NCBI GenBank assembly: GCA_018240025.1
Contig: JAFEGM010000047.1
Coordinates: 1 to 36,086 of the forward strand
Direction of reading: 5' to 3'
DNA length: 36,086 nt
From: Verrucomicrobiota bacterium
Lineage (GTDB): Bacteria > Verrucomicrobiota > Verrucomicrobiia > Chthoniobacterales > SZAS-18
Positions within the stretch are counted from its first letter, which is position 1. Every line of letters starts with the position of its first letter. The translations under genes were made by a program, and so were the position numbers. Shown here piece after piece: positions 1 to 10,400 of this stretch. The notes under the pieces were generated by a model. The model made no database searches, was not told the origin of the DNA, and saw only the letters and a list, made by a program, of their open reading frames with translations.

Positions 1-588
1 GGGGGTTGGCGCACCGGTTACGTTTGTATCGCACACGATGCTGACATAGTTCTGCCCTCGCTGGTGGCTTTTCTCATCCATCCCCAGGTGCTTTACCGCC
101 AGCATCTCAGGCGCATCGCTCTCCGGCTGGACGCGCCGCAGCAGCCCACGTTCGACCGCTCGCAGCTGGATCTCCTGCACCGTGTGCCAGTCCAACCCCA
201 GCAACTCGGCCGCCGCCTGCACGCTCTCGCTGATTTGCAGCAAGGCGATGACGAACTCGCACAAGAGCCACGTCAGGCGTGAGTTCTTGCCCGCCCACGG
301 CACGTCCACGCTCTTGGCACCGTGGTCCGGGCAGTTGCTGCGTGGCACCCGCGCCCGCAGCCGCGTCTCGAACTGCATCGTGTCCAGATGCCGCCACGTA
401 CGCTCCTCCCCCTGATCGTAGAGGCCACAGGCCCGGCCGCACTCCGGGCACACTACCTTCGCGCCCTTGGCCAAGCCGACCTCGACGACCACCCGTCGTT
501 CCTTAATCTGGAGATCGACTTTGCGCACCTGCCACGGTGCGGCCAGTCCCAACAGGAGCGCGTAGTGTTCAACCAGTTCGTTGCTCAT
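1..588 (-). CDS. ISL3-family transposase, N-terminal 196 residues (runs off left edge)
   Basis: The minus-strand frame is open from ATG at 588 to position 1, giving 196 codons with no stop. It begins MSNELVEHYALLLGL. A zinc-finger-like region follows: CPECGRACG at about residue 48, then CPDHG about 35 residues later, the C-x2-C ... C-x2-H pattern of ISL3 transposases. A helix-turn-helix-like stretch (AAELLGLDWHTVQEIQ) comes next. Close to the window edge is LGMDEKSHQRGQNYVSIV, matching the first catalytic Asp motif of the family (GxDE, then a basic, G-containing strand). The remaining DDE residues would lie outside the window. Family members are usually about 400 residues, so roughly half is present. 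It moves the element by DNA cleavage and strand transfer. Confidence 0.9.
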   Translation of the reverse strand, partial: MSNELVEHYALLLGLAAPWQVRKVDLQIKERRVVVEVGLAKGAKVVCPECGRACGLYDQGEERTWRHLDTMQFETRLRARVPRSNCPDHGAKSVDVPWAGKNSRLTWLLCEFVIALLQISESVQAAAELLGLDWHTVQEIQLRAVERGLLRRVQPESDAPEMLAVKHLGMDEKSHQRGQNYVSIVCDTNVTGAPTP

Positions 589-656
589 CCGCTGCCTCTA
601 CCAGACCGACTCCGTCGCCTTCAACCTCAGCGACCCACGGAATTACCCGAAGAGCC
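1..656 (-). mobile_element. ISL3-family insertion sequence, transposase-proximal end (cut by window edge)
   Basis: The segment contains the 5' part of an ISL3-type transposase (start at 588, minus strand). Upstream of that start, read on the minus strand, the sequence begins GGCTCTTCGGGTAATTCCG at about 656. A GGCTCTTC-type terminus is characteristic of ISL3-family inverted repeats, so I place the outer end of the element at 656 or 657. The other end lies beyond position 1, so neither the matching inverted repeat nor the 8-bp target duplication usual for this family can be checked here. The insertion interrupts the minus-strand reading frame at 643-864. Confidence 0.7.
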
Positions 657-864
657 CAGCGAGAGCAACTCGATCGGCGCAACCTTCGCCTGACGCGCCT
701 TCGCCAAGGGCTGGTGTCACGTCCTCGAGCTGCGAGCTCGACATGGCCGGCAGGCGCGCAAACACATCGGGCAGGAATTCGAACGGATCGATGATCGATC
801 CGATGCCGGCGACTACTGGCGAGTACCGCTTAGACGATGGCGGCACGTGGGCCGGCTTGCTCAC
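643..864 (-). pseudogene. Short reading frame interrupted by the ISL3 insertion
   Basis: A minus-strand frame starts with GTG at 864, with an in-frame TGA just upstream, and encodes about 69 residues (including YSPVVAGIGSIIDPFEFL and FARLPAMSSSQLEDV). It then runs into the IS end at about 656. Its last residues, GLFG, and its TAA stop are encoded by the IS terminal repeat itself (GGCTCTTCGGGTAA). The natural C-terminus is therefore missing or displaced beyond the element. I do not recognise the family. The composition looks protein-like, but such a short fragment could also be a chance frame in GC-rich DNA. The inverted repeat GGATCGAT-G-ATCGATCC (785-801) lies inside it. Confidence 0.35.
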
Positions 865-954
865 CGCCGATCAACACTATCTAAACCGACCCGATGCCGC
901 CGCTTTCCTTCCTGCCAAACCGATGGAACCTACCGGTGTGAACCTGCCGAACTC

Positions 955-1356
955 ATGACCGCCTTCTACGCGAAGGAACCCTTGAACATAGAACTCAGCG
1001 GGACCCGCGCCGAATTCGAGGCGCTGGCGGTACGGGTGGCGGAGGGAGGCGCGGCCTCGATGCCTCTGGTTCCGCCGAAACAAACGAGCCCCTACGACTC
1101 GTTCGCTCAGCACCTCGTCATCCGACCGAGCGACGCCAAGGTTGCGGTGCGACTCGTGGCCGATGCGGACGTGCTCGAACTCGCCGGAAGCCCGGCCGCG
1201 TTGGCGCTGCTGGCGGAGAATCTGGACAGCTTCGGAAGGCAGGCTGCTTCGGGCGGGCACTTCCATCTCGAGTTCTTCGACGGGCACTTCTACTTGGCTG
1301 AGTCATCGGCCCCTTTGGTCTGCGTGCTGGCTGACCGTGACGAGAGCGCGGCGTAG
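955..1356 (+). CDS. Small Imm32-like protein, 133 aa (possible immunity protein)
   Basis: The frame begins MTAFYAKEPLNIEL at 955 and ends at 1356. An in-frame ATG lies further upstream at 847, but the intervening residues look non-coding. The C-terminal half has strand-helix-strand character: VLELAGSPAALALLAENL, then GGHFHLEFFDGHFYL, then PLVCVLAD. The order (strand, helix, H-x-H strand, final strand) recalls the Imm32 immunity-protein fold seen in polymorphic toxin loci. No toxin gene is visible, but the neighbour at 643-864 has been broken by an insertion sequence, so a disrupted locus is possible. I see no signal peptide, membrane segment or clear ribosome binding site. The family assignment is a remembered resemblance only. 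Confidence 0.55.
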   Translation: MTAFYAKEPLNIELSGTRAEFEALAVRVAEGGAASMPLVPPKQTSPYDSFAQHLVIRPSDAKVAVRLVADADVLELAGSPAALALLAENLDSFGRQAASGGHFHLEFFDGHFYLAESSAPLVCVLADRDESAA

Positions 1357-1612
1357 CCGGTTCTCGCAGACCTGACCTTATCCGTGAGCCTCGGGGCGGT
1401 ATCGCTTCAAAAGGGGCCCGATAGCCGGCACGCGGGGGCCGTAAATGAAAGTCGGACATGGGCCGTTGGCCGTCGGTCGACGAGAGGCGCAAAACAGGGG
1501 GAAATAGAGAAACCGTAAGGGTATCTGGCACGGCTGAAGTCTTTGGCAAACCGGGCGCTCGCGGGTAGGTCTGCCCAATTGACGCCGAATGGGTTGCGGG
1601 CAAGCATCGGCG

Positions 1613-3304
1613 ATGCGCGCCGTTTCCTTTCGCCTCGCCCTTGCTTCCTTAAGCCTGCCGACGCTCTGGGCTCAGACCAACCTTCCGCCCGTGGCCAGCG
1701 GGACGATTCCGACCCTTACGGCGCGTCCCACGACCGGGCCCACGCGGGTGCTCGGGCTGGGGAACTACTTCCGCGATCCGGAGCCCGCGATCGTGATGCG
1801 GACGACCTTGGGCGACATCCCGATCACGCTCTTCTCGGATGCGGCCGTGGCCACGACGGTGAACAACTTCCTCGCGTACGTGGATGCGCAGCGGTTCAAC
1901 AACTCGATCGTGCACCGCTCCTCGCCGATCTCGACGCCAAACGTCAACGAGATCATTCAGGGAGGCGGCTTCACTTTCGTGAATGGTGGCTATGGCGTGG
2001 TGACGACAAATGCTCCGATCGTCCTTCAGACGGCGTTTTCCAACGTTCGTGGCACGCTGGCGATGGCCCGGACGGCGGCGCTGAACAGCGCCACCTCTCA
2101 GTGGTTCCTCAACACAGTGGACAACATCATCCTGAACACGAACGGCGGAGGATATGCGGTCTTTGGCCGGGTCAACACAGCGGCGGGTCTCGCCGTGATG
2201 GACGCAATCAGGAACCTGCCGACCTACCCGCGACCCGAATTCCAGCAAATTCCACTCAGGAACTATACCAACGGAAACACGGTCACCGCCGCCAACGTCA
2301 TCTACGCCCCGATCGAGCGGACGACGCGGCCGTTCAGCGGGTTCAGCGCGAGTTCGAATGCACCGGGGATCGTGACCACCGCGGTCGCTTCGGACGTCCT
2401 GACGCTAAACTTCGCCGGCGGCACCGGCACGGCCAGGGTGACGGTCGACGCGACGGACGCCGATGGCGCCACGGGAGGTGCCAACGGTTTTGACGTGACC
2501 GTCAGCACGAATCCGCCGCAGGCCAATCTCGCCAACATCTCCACCCGCGCGGCGGTCGGCTCGGGCGAAAACGTGCTCATCGGCGGCTTCGTCATCCGCG
2601 GCAGCGCCAAGCGGGTGCTCATCCGCGCGCTCGGGCCGTCGCTCATCCCGTTCGGCGTGACCAATGCGATCAGCGACCCGCAGATCACGCTGCAGCAGGG
2701 GCAAACGGTCATCGCCTCGAACGACAATTGGAAGTCCACCCAGCAGGCCGACATCCAAGCCACCGGCTTCGCGCCGTCGAACGACTCCGAGGCCGCGCTC
2801 ATCGCGACGCTGCAGCCCGGTTCCTACACGCCCATCGTCAGCGGCGTGGGCGGCGCCACCGGCGTTTCGATTGTCGAGGTGTACGAGCTCAGCACGAACG
2901 AGTCGCCCCAGCTGATCAACATCTCGACCCGCGGCCGCGTCGGTACGGGCACCGAGGTGATGATCGGCGGCTTCGTCATCGGCGGGACCACGCCGAAGAA
3001 GGTCCTCGTGCGCGTGGCCGGGCCCTCCCTGACCCAGTTCGGCGTAACCGGCGCGCTGGCCGATCCGACCCTCGAGCTGAACTCCGGCGGCCGCGTCATC
3101 GCGAGCAACAACGACTATCAGGTGCTGCCCGATGGCTCGCCCAACCCGGACGGACCCGCCATCGCCGCCTCCGGCTTCCAACCGGCGGACGTCCACGAAT
3201 CCGCCATCATCGCGACGCTCGCCCCCGGCTCCTACACGGCCATCGTGCGTGGCGTGAACGACACGCAGGGAGTGGCGATCGTGGAAGTGTACGACTTGGA
3301 TTAG
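1613..3304 (+). CDS. Secreted cyclophilin-type peptidyl-prolyl isomerase with two C-terminal beta-repeats, 563 aa
   Basis: Starting at ATG 1613, eight codons inside the longest frame, gives a clean signal peptide (MRAVSFRLALASLSLPTLWA). Residues ~55-225 form a cyclophilin domain: VMRTTLGDIPITLF, then NNSIVHRSSP with the catalytic-type Arg, then IIQGGGFTF, GTLAMAR, SQWFLN and YAVFGRV. It should catalyse proline cis-trans isomerisation outside the cytoplasm. Two tandem repeats of about 125 residues follow (~306-427 and ~434-563). Each opens with ISTRxxVGxG and IGGFVI, continues with KxVLxRxxGPSL, and closes with ATLxPGSYTxIVxGV and VEVYxL. I know such repeats from extracellular Opitutaceae proteins; their role is unclear. 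The protein ends just after the second repeat, and no PEP-CTERM tail is present. It is probably monocistronic. Confidence 0.85.
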   Translation: MRAVSFRLALASLSLPTLWAQTNLPPVASGTIPTLTARPTTGPTRVLGLGNYFRDPEPAIVMRTTLGDIPITLFSDAAVATTVNNFLAYVDAQRFNNSIVHRSSPISTPNVNEIIQGGGFTFVNGGYGVVTTNAPIVLQTAFSNVRGTLAMARTAALNSATSQWFLNTVDNIILNTNGGGYAVFGRVNTAAGLAVMDAIRNLPTYPRPEFQQIPLRNYTNGNTVTAANVIYAPIERTTRPFSGFSASSNAPGIVTTAVASDVLTLNFAGGTGTARVTVDATDADGATGGANGFDVTVSTNPPQANLANISTRAAVGSGENVLIGGFVIRGSAKRVLIRALGPSLIPFGVTNAISDPQITLQQGQTVIASNDNWKSTQQADIQATGFAPSNDSEAALIATLQPGSYTPIVSGVGGATGVSIVEVYELSTNESPQLINISTRGRVGTGTEVMIGGFVIGGTTPKKVLVRVAGPSLTQFGVTGALADPTLELNSGGRVIASNNDYQVLPDGSPNPDGPAIAASGFQPADVHESAIIATLAPGSYTAIVRGVNDTQGVAIVEVYDLD

Positions 3305-3311
3305 CGAAGGG

Positions 3312-3510
3312 ACAAGATTCAGGAATCAAGAATCAAGGAAGGGTCAAACTTCAGGATTCAAGGAGTCGCCTAGCTGCGATCGTCCTCGCGGGCCAGACCC
3401 GCGCATTGGGTCGCTCGGTTTCCTTGGAGTGCACGGCCGACCATCCATCCTTGTGCCTTCTCCTTTTTACGGTTTGGATCTTGATTCTTGAAATCTTGAG
3501 ACTTCTTCAC
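3312..3510. repeat. GATTCAAG-family intergenic element arranged as an inverted pair
   Basis: The 325-bp gap between the isomerase and the HNH gene holds a left arm (3312-3363) of degenerate GATTCAAG/AATCAAG units and a right arm (3471-3507) that is the same motif in reverse complement. Between them lies a perfect small hairpin, CGCGGG-ccaga-CCCGCG (3387-3403). The rest of the gap, 3511-3629, has a further hairpin at 3556-3578 (CCGAC-t-CGGG-att-CCCG-t-GTCGG) and no gene I can support. The right arm, read in reverse, matches the arm at 11991-12050 over roughly 60 bp. This is therefore a dispersed repeat and not simple AT-rich filler. Confidence 0.65.
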
Positions 3511-3629
3511 CTGGTCGGACGTTGCATTCCGGCACGGTGCGTGCTAACAGCCCGTCCGACTCGGGATTCCCGTGTCGGTCTCCCGAGGACGGGGCTCCTG
3601 GCTCCGACGGTCTTTCGTCCTCGCACCAC

Positions 3630-4274
3630 ATGGAGAAATACAAATCGCTGGAGCGCGCTTCCGAAGCCTCCCAGCCACCTGCAGCGCATCCCCCGGGCAT
3701 CCTCGAGCGCCCGGTCGTCCTGGTCCTGAATCGCAACTGGCAGGCGATCAACATTCGTACCCCGGCCGACGCCTTCTGCCAGATGGCGGCCGGGAATTCG
3801 ACCGCTCTCGACATCTCGGAAGCGGGCCTCCGGCCGGTGCGCTGGGAGGATTGGCTCGATTTGCCGGTGCGGCCGTGGGATGCCGCCATCGGCACGCCGC
3901 GCGGGCCCATCCGCATCCCGACGGTGCTGGTGCTGGCGCGCTACGACAAGGTCCCGCGCAAGCGGCCGAAGCTGAGCGCCCGTTCCATTCGCGAGCGCGA
4001 CGGTAATCGTTGTCAGTACACCGGGCGCGTGCTCGCGCCGGGCGAGGGGAGCATCGACCACATCCTGCCCCGCTCGCGCGGCGGCGGCACGAGCTGGGAG
4101 AACTGCGTCTGGAGCTCCAAGCAGGTCAACGGCCGCAAGGGTGACCGGCTGCCCAACGAAGCCGGCCTCACGCTGCTGAGCGTCCCCAAACCGCCGCCGG
4201 AGATGCCGGTCACGTGGGCCTTGCGGAACAATCACGGCATTCGCGACTGGGAGCTGTTCCTGCCGCGCAAGTAG
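3630..4274 (+). CDS. HNH-endonuclease-like protein, 214 aa
   Basis: I start the gene at ATG 3630 (MEKYKSLERASEA). The longer frame from 3522 translates intergenic hairpin DNA. After a disordered ~30-residue leader, VVLVLNRNWQAINIRT opens a domain often seen before HNH nucleases in environmental bacteria. The HNH core is near residues ~130-185: RSIRERDGNRCQYTG, then GSIDHILPRSRGGG with the Asp-His pair, then WENCVWSSKQVNGRKGDR supplying the Asn and the downstream basic residues. Only isolated cysteines occur, so the zinc-binding CxxC pairs of many relatives are absent or degenerate. The substrate is unknown. Nothing nearby suggests restriction-modification or phage packaging. It is flanked on both sides by GATTCAAG-type repeats and has no obvious Shine-Dalgarno site. 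Confidence 0.8.
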   Translation: MEKYKSLERASEASQPPAAHPPGILERPVVLVLNRNWQAINIRTPADAFCQMAAGNSTALDISEAGLRPVRWEDWLDLPVRPWDAAIGTPRGPIRIPTVLVLARYDKVPRKRPKLSARSIRERDGNRCQYTGRVLAPGEGSIDHILPRSRGGGTSWENCVWSSKQVNGRKGDRLPNEAGLTLLSVPKPPPEMPVTWALRNNHGIRDWELFLPRK

Positions 4275-4290
4275 CGGTGAGGAGGGAGGG

Positions 4291-4349
4291 GCAAGACTCA
4301 AGATTCAAGATTCAAGATTCAAGGAAGGGAGAAGGACCAAGTCTAAAGG
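4291..4349 (+). repeat. GATTCAAG-family intergenic repeat, single copy
   Basis: Just after the HNH stop, the sequence contains a 7-bp unit (ATTCAAG) repeated three times in tandem with flanking variants, then AAGGGAGAAGGACCAAG. The same order, units then a purine-rich AAGGGAGAAG tail, is seen at 12021-12045 and, in reverse, at 3450-3475. No inverted partner is seen before the next gene at 4428. Confidence 0.6.
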
Positions 4350-4427
4350 AGCGGGTCCCTGCGGGGCGGCGCGCCTTCTTCGGAGAAAGAGCTTTCTTGC
4401 AACTCCTCTGCGCTGGTAGGAACGGGG

Positions 4428-7400
4428 ATGCTGAAATGCCTGCTCCGGGGTTGGTTGATCCTGCTGTTCTTCGGCGTGGGCGATGTTGGAGCGGCGCCGG
4501 GTCTCGAGGCTGGTGCGGCCCGGCGGGTCGCGCAGGCGCGGGCACGGGCCAGGCTGCAGCATTGGCAGGAGGCGCGGACGCATTTCGAGGCGGCCCTGGC
4601 GGCGCTGGCGGACTGGACCACGCCGCTGGCGCGCGAGGCGGTGCAGGGCAGCATCGGCTGTGCGGAACGGCTCGAGCGCTGGGACGACGCCTTCGAGCTC
4701 GCCACGCGGTTCGTCGAGCGCACGCGGGGGCGCTTCGAGGAGGCGGTCGGGCTGCGTCTGCTGGCGGGGTTGCATCAGCGCGCCAGCCACGACCAGGATC
4801 GACGGAAGTTTGGCCTCCCGGGGCGCGAGGAGGGGCGCTCGCTCGCAAGCCAGGAAGGATGGGCCTACGACTTTCGCGCGGCGGTGGGGCGCTACGAGGA
4901 AGCGCGCCTCGCGCTCGAACGATTGGCGGCGAGCCCGGCCGCGCAGACCGACGCAGCCTTCGCGCGTCTCGTCCGTGCCGAACGCATCGGAGTGAACTTC
5001 GACTTGGCGGCCCTGCTGACCCGCAGCCATCTCGATGCGACGACCTACCCCGCAGCGGGGCCGCACCATTGGTGGTGGGAGCCGCGGGCGACGAACCTGG
5101 TGGTGCGCTCGGACGGATCGACGGATCTGCGGATCCTCGGCGAGCGCAGCGGCAACGTGCCGCTCGCCGCCGACGGCCGGCCGGAGATCGTGCCCACGCC
5201 AGAGCGCTACGAACCGACCGATGGCGACGGTCGCCGCGTACTTTTCCTGCTGGCCGAGGTCGAGCGACTCGACACTTCCGAGCGCCGGGAGGATGCGGCT
5301 ACCGCGCGGCTGCGTCGGGCCTACCTCGCGCGCGCTCTCTACGATGTCGGGCCGGCTCTGCGAGAGTTGGAGCCTGAAAGGAACGATGGCATCCGCTTCT
5401 CGACCCGGCGGTCCGTGAAGCCCTCGGGTGAAAGCCTCCCTCCGGTGCATTCGCTCACCGAAGCACAGTCGCTGGTGCTGGTGCAGGACCGTCCGCGCGT
5501 TGTGGAATTGCCTGCGGAGGAGAATCCGCTCATCCTCTTCCGGGAGGTCGGCCGCCGCTTTCCGGGCGCGCGGGCCGCGGTGGAAGCGGAAGTGGCCGAA
5601 GCGCTCTACTTCCGCTCGCGTCGGCAGTTTCCCGACGCCGTGCGCTGCCTGCGGGCGTTTCTGCGGCGCCACCCGAGGGACCCGCAATGCGCCTTCGTGC
5701 AGGAGGCGCTGAGGGAGATCGCCCGCCCGGAAGTGGCGCTCAGTCAGCCCCCGCCGAGCCAGTTACCCGAGCGCGCCTTGCTCGAGTTTGAAGTGCGCAA
5801 TGCCACGCAGATCGAGTTTGTCGCGTATCGCCTCGACCACGCGGGCTGGCTGCTTGCTCGGGGCCGCGCGGACGCCGAGCAGGATCTGGCGGCCGGACCG
5901 AAATGGAAGAACCACCGACTCGGATTTCCGACCCGCTGGGCCGAGAAAGTTCCCACCCGCGGGCACCTGCCACTGCGGGGCAGAACGCAGCCGAAGCTCG
6001 CCGCGGGCGCCTATGTCATCGAGGCGCGGGTCCTGGGTGGTCACGGAGTGGCCACGATTTCTTACCGCGTGAGCGAGGAGGCTCTGCTGCTCAAGGCGAC
6101 TCCGGGTCATCTGCTGGCCTTCCTCGCCGACGCGCGCACCGGGGCGCCCCTCGTGGGACGAGAGCTGAAGAGTGTCGTCTGGAGCGAGGACCAACCGCCT
6201 CGCCCGCAGGTGACCTCCCATCGGACCGGCGCTGAAGGAGAGGCGCTCATTCCGGTCGGAAAACGCGCGGGCGAGGATGTGCAGGTCTTCCACCGCAACG
6301 CTCAGGGCGCGGTGGTGACGGCCCGGCTCGATGGAGCCAATCGCGAGCGCCTCGCGCCCAAGGCGGCGCCAGCGTGGCGAGGTTCGTTCGTCACCGACCG
6401 GCCGATTTACCGGCCCGGCCAGACGGTGCGCTTCCGCCTTTGGCTGCGGGCGGCGGAAGGTCGCGCGCTGGCCGCGGCTCGGAGCGGACAGGCCGTGGAG
6501 GTGAGGCTGGCACCTGGATATCGTGGAGACGAAGAGGGCGCGCTGAAACTCTCGGCGGTGACCGACGACGCGGGCGGGGTGAGCGGCGAGTTCCAGCTTC
6601 CACGCGACGCGCAGCTCGGCTTCTGGAGTCTGGCGGTCCGGGGGGAAGCTTGGTCCGATGTGCGCGGGAGCATTCAAGTCGAGGAGTATCGGAGGCCGGA
6701 ATTCGAAGTCGTCGTTTCGTTCCCCACGCCTGAGCCGAAGTTCGACCAGAAGTTCAAGGTTCGGGTGGAGGCCCGGTATCTGCATGGCGGCCCGGTGGCC
6801 AATGGGAGAGCGAACATCTCCGTGTCGCGGCAACCCTACGACTTGCTGGAGCCTGGCTGGTCGCGCGCGCTGCGTTATCCATGGCTCGCCTGGAGCCAGC
6901 CCAGCGAGTCAGACTCGTCGCCGGTCGGTCACCCGCCGGAAACCCGCTGGCGCGAGAAGCTGGTGCTCGGGCCGGATGGCTCCGCGGAGCTCGAAATCGA
7001 TCCTCAGAGGTACGGCGTCGAGGCGCGTTTCCGCTACGACTACTATGTCGAGGCGTCGGTCACGGACGCCAGCCGTCGGAGTGAGTCAGGGACCAATCAG
7101 TGCTCGATGGCCCAGCGGGAGTATGCGGCCCGTCTGCAGCCGGAGCGGATTTGGTTCGACGCGCCGGGCGCGGTGCGGGTGAATGTGCTCGCCTTGCCCA
7201 CCAGTGGCCGACCGCGGGCGTTCACAGGCACCGTCTCCCTCCTCCGGCTGACCTATCCCGCGGGCGAGGCGGGCGACGCCAGCGAGGAACCGCTGAGCGA
7301 TGTGGCGGCCCATATCGCGGAGAGCGGAGAAGGCGCAGTCACCGTGCCGGTGCCTTCGCCGGGCCAGTATCGGGTGCGCTACGTCGGGCGGGATCGGTCG

Positions 7401-10400
7401 AACAACCTGATCGAAGCCAACGCTCTCTTTTGGGTGGGCGGCCCGGGCTTTGAGGGACGACGGCTCCGCTTTCAGGACCTGGAGCTGATCGCCGATCGCC
7501 CGACCTACCGTGCCGGCGAAACGATGCGCGTGCTGGTGGCTTCTCGGCGGGAAGGCGCCCGCCTGCTGGTGGTGGATGATGCGCGCGACGGCCTGCTGCG
7601 CTCCTGGCGGTTCGTGCAACTGCGGGACCGGGTCGAGGTGCTGAGCTTTCCGATTGCGCAGGATTTCAGCGGCGAGCGGTTCTTCGAGGCGCTGCTGGTA
7701 CACGACGGACAACTCTTCCGAGCCCGGGAGACGGTCGAAGTCACTCGGCCGGAGACTGAATTGAAGATCACCCTCGAGCCGGATCGCGCGTCGTATCTGC
7801 CGGGCGAGAGCGGAACGATGCGGGTGACCGTGCGTGACGTCGCCGGACTGCCGGTCACGGGCGAATTGGCACTGGCCGCTTGGGACGACGCGTTGCGCAA
7901 GTTCGCGCAGAGGAACCACGACGTCTGGAGCGACTTGCACAGATCCGACGAGCGACATTTCGAATTGACCGCAAGCTCGGTTGGGAGCGGGCGCGATCGA
8001 TACCGGGGAAGCAGCGCGCGGGTCGCGGATGCCTCCCTCTTCCGATTCTCCGGACTGGCAGATTGGGACGGCTACTGGCTCCCGGAAGTGTTGGGCTTGA
8101 GCCTCGTCGATCCTGGCGCGACGAGTCGGTTCGGGCTCGCGGGCTACGAAAAGCGAGTCTTGAGAGGCGTCTCCGAAACACCGTGGGGTGAACATCGTAA
8201 CTCTGGCGAACCCGCGCGGGTGATCGTCACCGGCTCCTACATTCCCACGAGCGAGGGAGGCGATCCTCCCCCGGCGAACACGCCGACCGAAGGAATGCGG
8301 CAATTGCCCTCCTACGTGGGCAACACCGCCAAGGAAAACGACTCGAAAGGCGAACCCGACGCGACGGGCACTGCGCCGAAACCGGCTCCCACGTTTCAGG
8401 CGGCACAGACGCGCACGAATTTCGCGGAGACGGCACTGTGGCTGCCGCGGCTGGCGCTGGGCGCGGACGGGACGGCCAGCGCGCCCTTCAGCCTGCCGGA
8501 TTCGTTGACGCGCTGGGAATTCCTTGCCGTGGCTGTCGGTTCCGGGAATCAAGCGGGCGAGGGGAGCACCAAGGTGGTCAGCGCCAAGCGCGTGCTTGTC
8601 CGGCTGCACACGCCGCGCTTCCTGATCGAGCGCGACGAACTCACGCTCTCGGTCACGGCCCACAACTATCTCGACCGCCCGCAGCTCGTGCGCAGCGAAC
8701 TGACGCTGCCGCGGCGCAGCTTCGAACTCACCACCGGCGCACCGCCTGCGCCTGACGCCGGCTCCGACACTTTCACGCTGCGGGCCGAGGCGACGATCGC
8801 GGCCGGCGGCGAGCAGCGCTTCGACTGGCCGGTGCGCGCCCTGGAAACCGGCCCGGCGAAGCTGGCGGCCAAGGCGCTGACCGCGGAGGAGAGCGATGCG
8901 CTCGAGCTGGAGCTGCCGGTGCATCCGCACGTCGCGACCAAGCAGTTGGCGCAGGTGGGAAGCTTTCGGCTCAGGGCGGAGGGAACGCGCACGCTGACCT
9001 TCGAGGTGCCGGCCGAGATCGAATCGGCGCACACGGAACTGGTCGTGACGCTGCAGCCGACGCTGGCGCACGTGCTGGTCGAGACGCTGCCCTTCCTCAT
9101 CGAGTATCCCTACGGATGCGTCGAACAGACGATGAGCCGGTTCTATCCGGCCGCGGTGGTCGCCGGTACGCTGCGGCGCCAGGGCCTGAGGCTGGAGCAG
9201 TTCGCGTCCTCGCCCACGCTGGAGCGGCGCGCGCGGCAGTTTGGCGCGAAGGGCATCTACGACAGCGCCGAGCTGGACCGCCTCATCCGCGCTGGTCTGG
9301 CGCGCCTCGGGGAGATGCAGAAGCCAGGCAGCGGCTGGGGCTGGTGGACCGGCGACGGCGTGTCAGCGCTGCAAACCGCGTACGTCGTGCAAGGTCTGCG
9401 GGCGGTGCGGGAGGCTGGTTACGCCGTGCCCGAAGGTCTGTTCACCGGCGGGATGGAGGTTCTGCGCCAGCGGCTCGAAGAGATGACCCGTAGTCGACGC
9501 GGTCGGTCGGCACGTCTCGACACGGAGGACGCATTTGTGGCCTACGTCTTCGGCCTCGGGCAAAAGCCCGGCGCGAAATCCGCGGAGTTCGCCGCCGCCC
9601 TGCGCCGGCTCTACGCCGACCGCGCCAGGCTCACACATCAGGGTCGTGCCTTGCTGGCACTGGCGCTGCAACGGGCAGGTCAGCGCGCCGAAGCGGCCAT
9701 CGTCCTGCGCAATCTGTTGCAGTATCTGCAACGCGACGACGCCAACGAGACGGCCTGGATCCGTCCGGCCGCGGACGGCTGGTGGCATTGGTATCGGCAG
9801 GACGTCGAGACCAATGCCTGGGCGCTGCGCGCGGTCCTGGCGATCGAGCCGCGGAGCACCGTGGCGCCCCGCTTGGTGAAATGGCTGGTGGAGCATCGCG
9901 CCGGCGGCACGCACTGGCGCAGCACGCGCGACACCGCGCTGGCGCTGGAGGCCCTGGCCGAGTTTCTGCGCGTCAGCGGCGAGGGCGCTTCCGACAGCAC
10001 CGTGCGCGTGCAACTCGACGCCAACCCGGCGCGGGAGATCCGCCTGGCGCCGGGCGGCGCTTCGGCTGAGGCGGGGCGGATGGTCTGGTCCGGCGCCGAG
10101 CTTTCGTCCGGCCGGCGCACCCTTTCGCTGAACAAGCAGGGCAGCGGCGCGCTCTACTACTCCGCCCGGCTCCGATTCCGCACCCGCGAGCCGGAGATCG
10201 CCCCCGCTGGCGGCGATCTGGCGGTCGAGCGCCGCTATTTCCGGGTTTCAGGCGTGGCGGGTGGGGAGGCCCAGCGAGTGCCGCTCCAGGCCGGCGAGAC
10301 CGTGCGCAGCGGCGAGGAGATCGAGGTCGTGCTGCTGCTCAAGGCGAAGAACGACTACGACTTCCTGGCCTTCGAGGACCCCAAGCCCGCCGGCTGCGAA

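Noticed and set aside
785..801. Palindrome GGATCGAT-G-ATCGATCC as an operator
   Set aside because: It lies inside the disrupted reading frame, is not near an obvious promoter, and consists of overlapping GATC/ATCGAT sites that can arise by chance.
1526..1541. Sigma54-type promoter starting TGGCAC upstream of the cyclophilin gene
   Set aside because: The -12 GC element is not at the required spacing (GT occupies the position).
7086..9071. 661-codon minus-strand frame inside the macroglobulin gene
   Set aside because: It is antisense to a continuous, motif-rich macroglobulin; the translation is Arg/Gln/Gly-rich with no motif.
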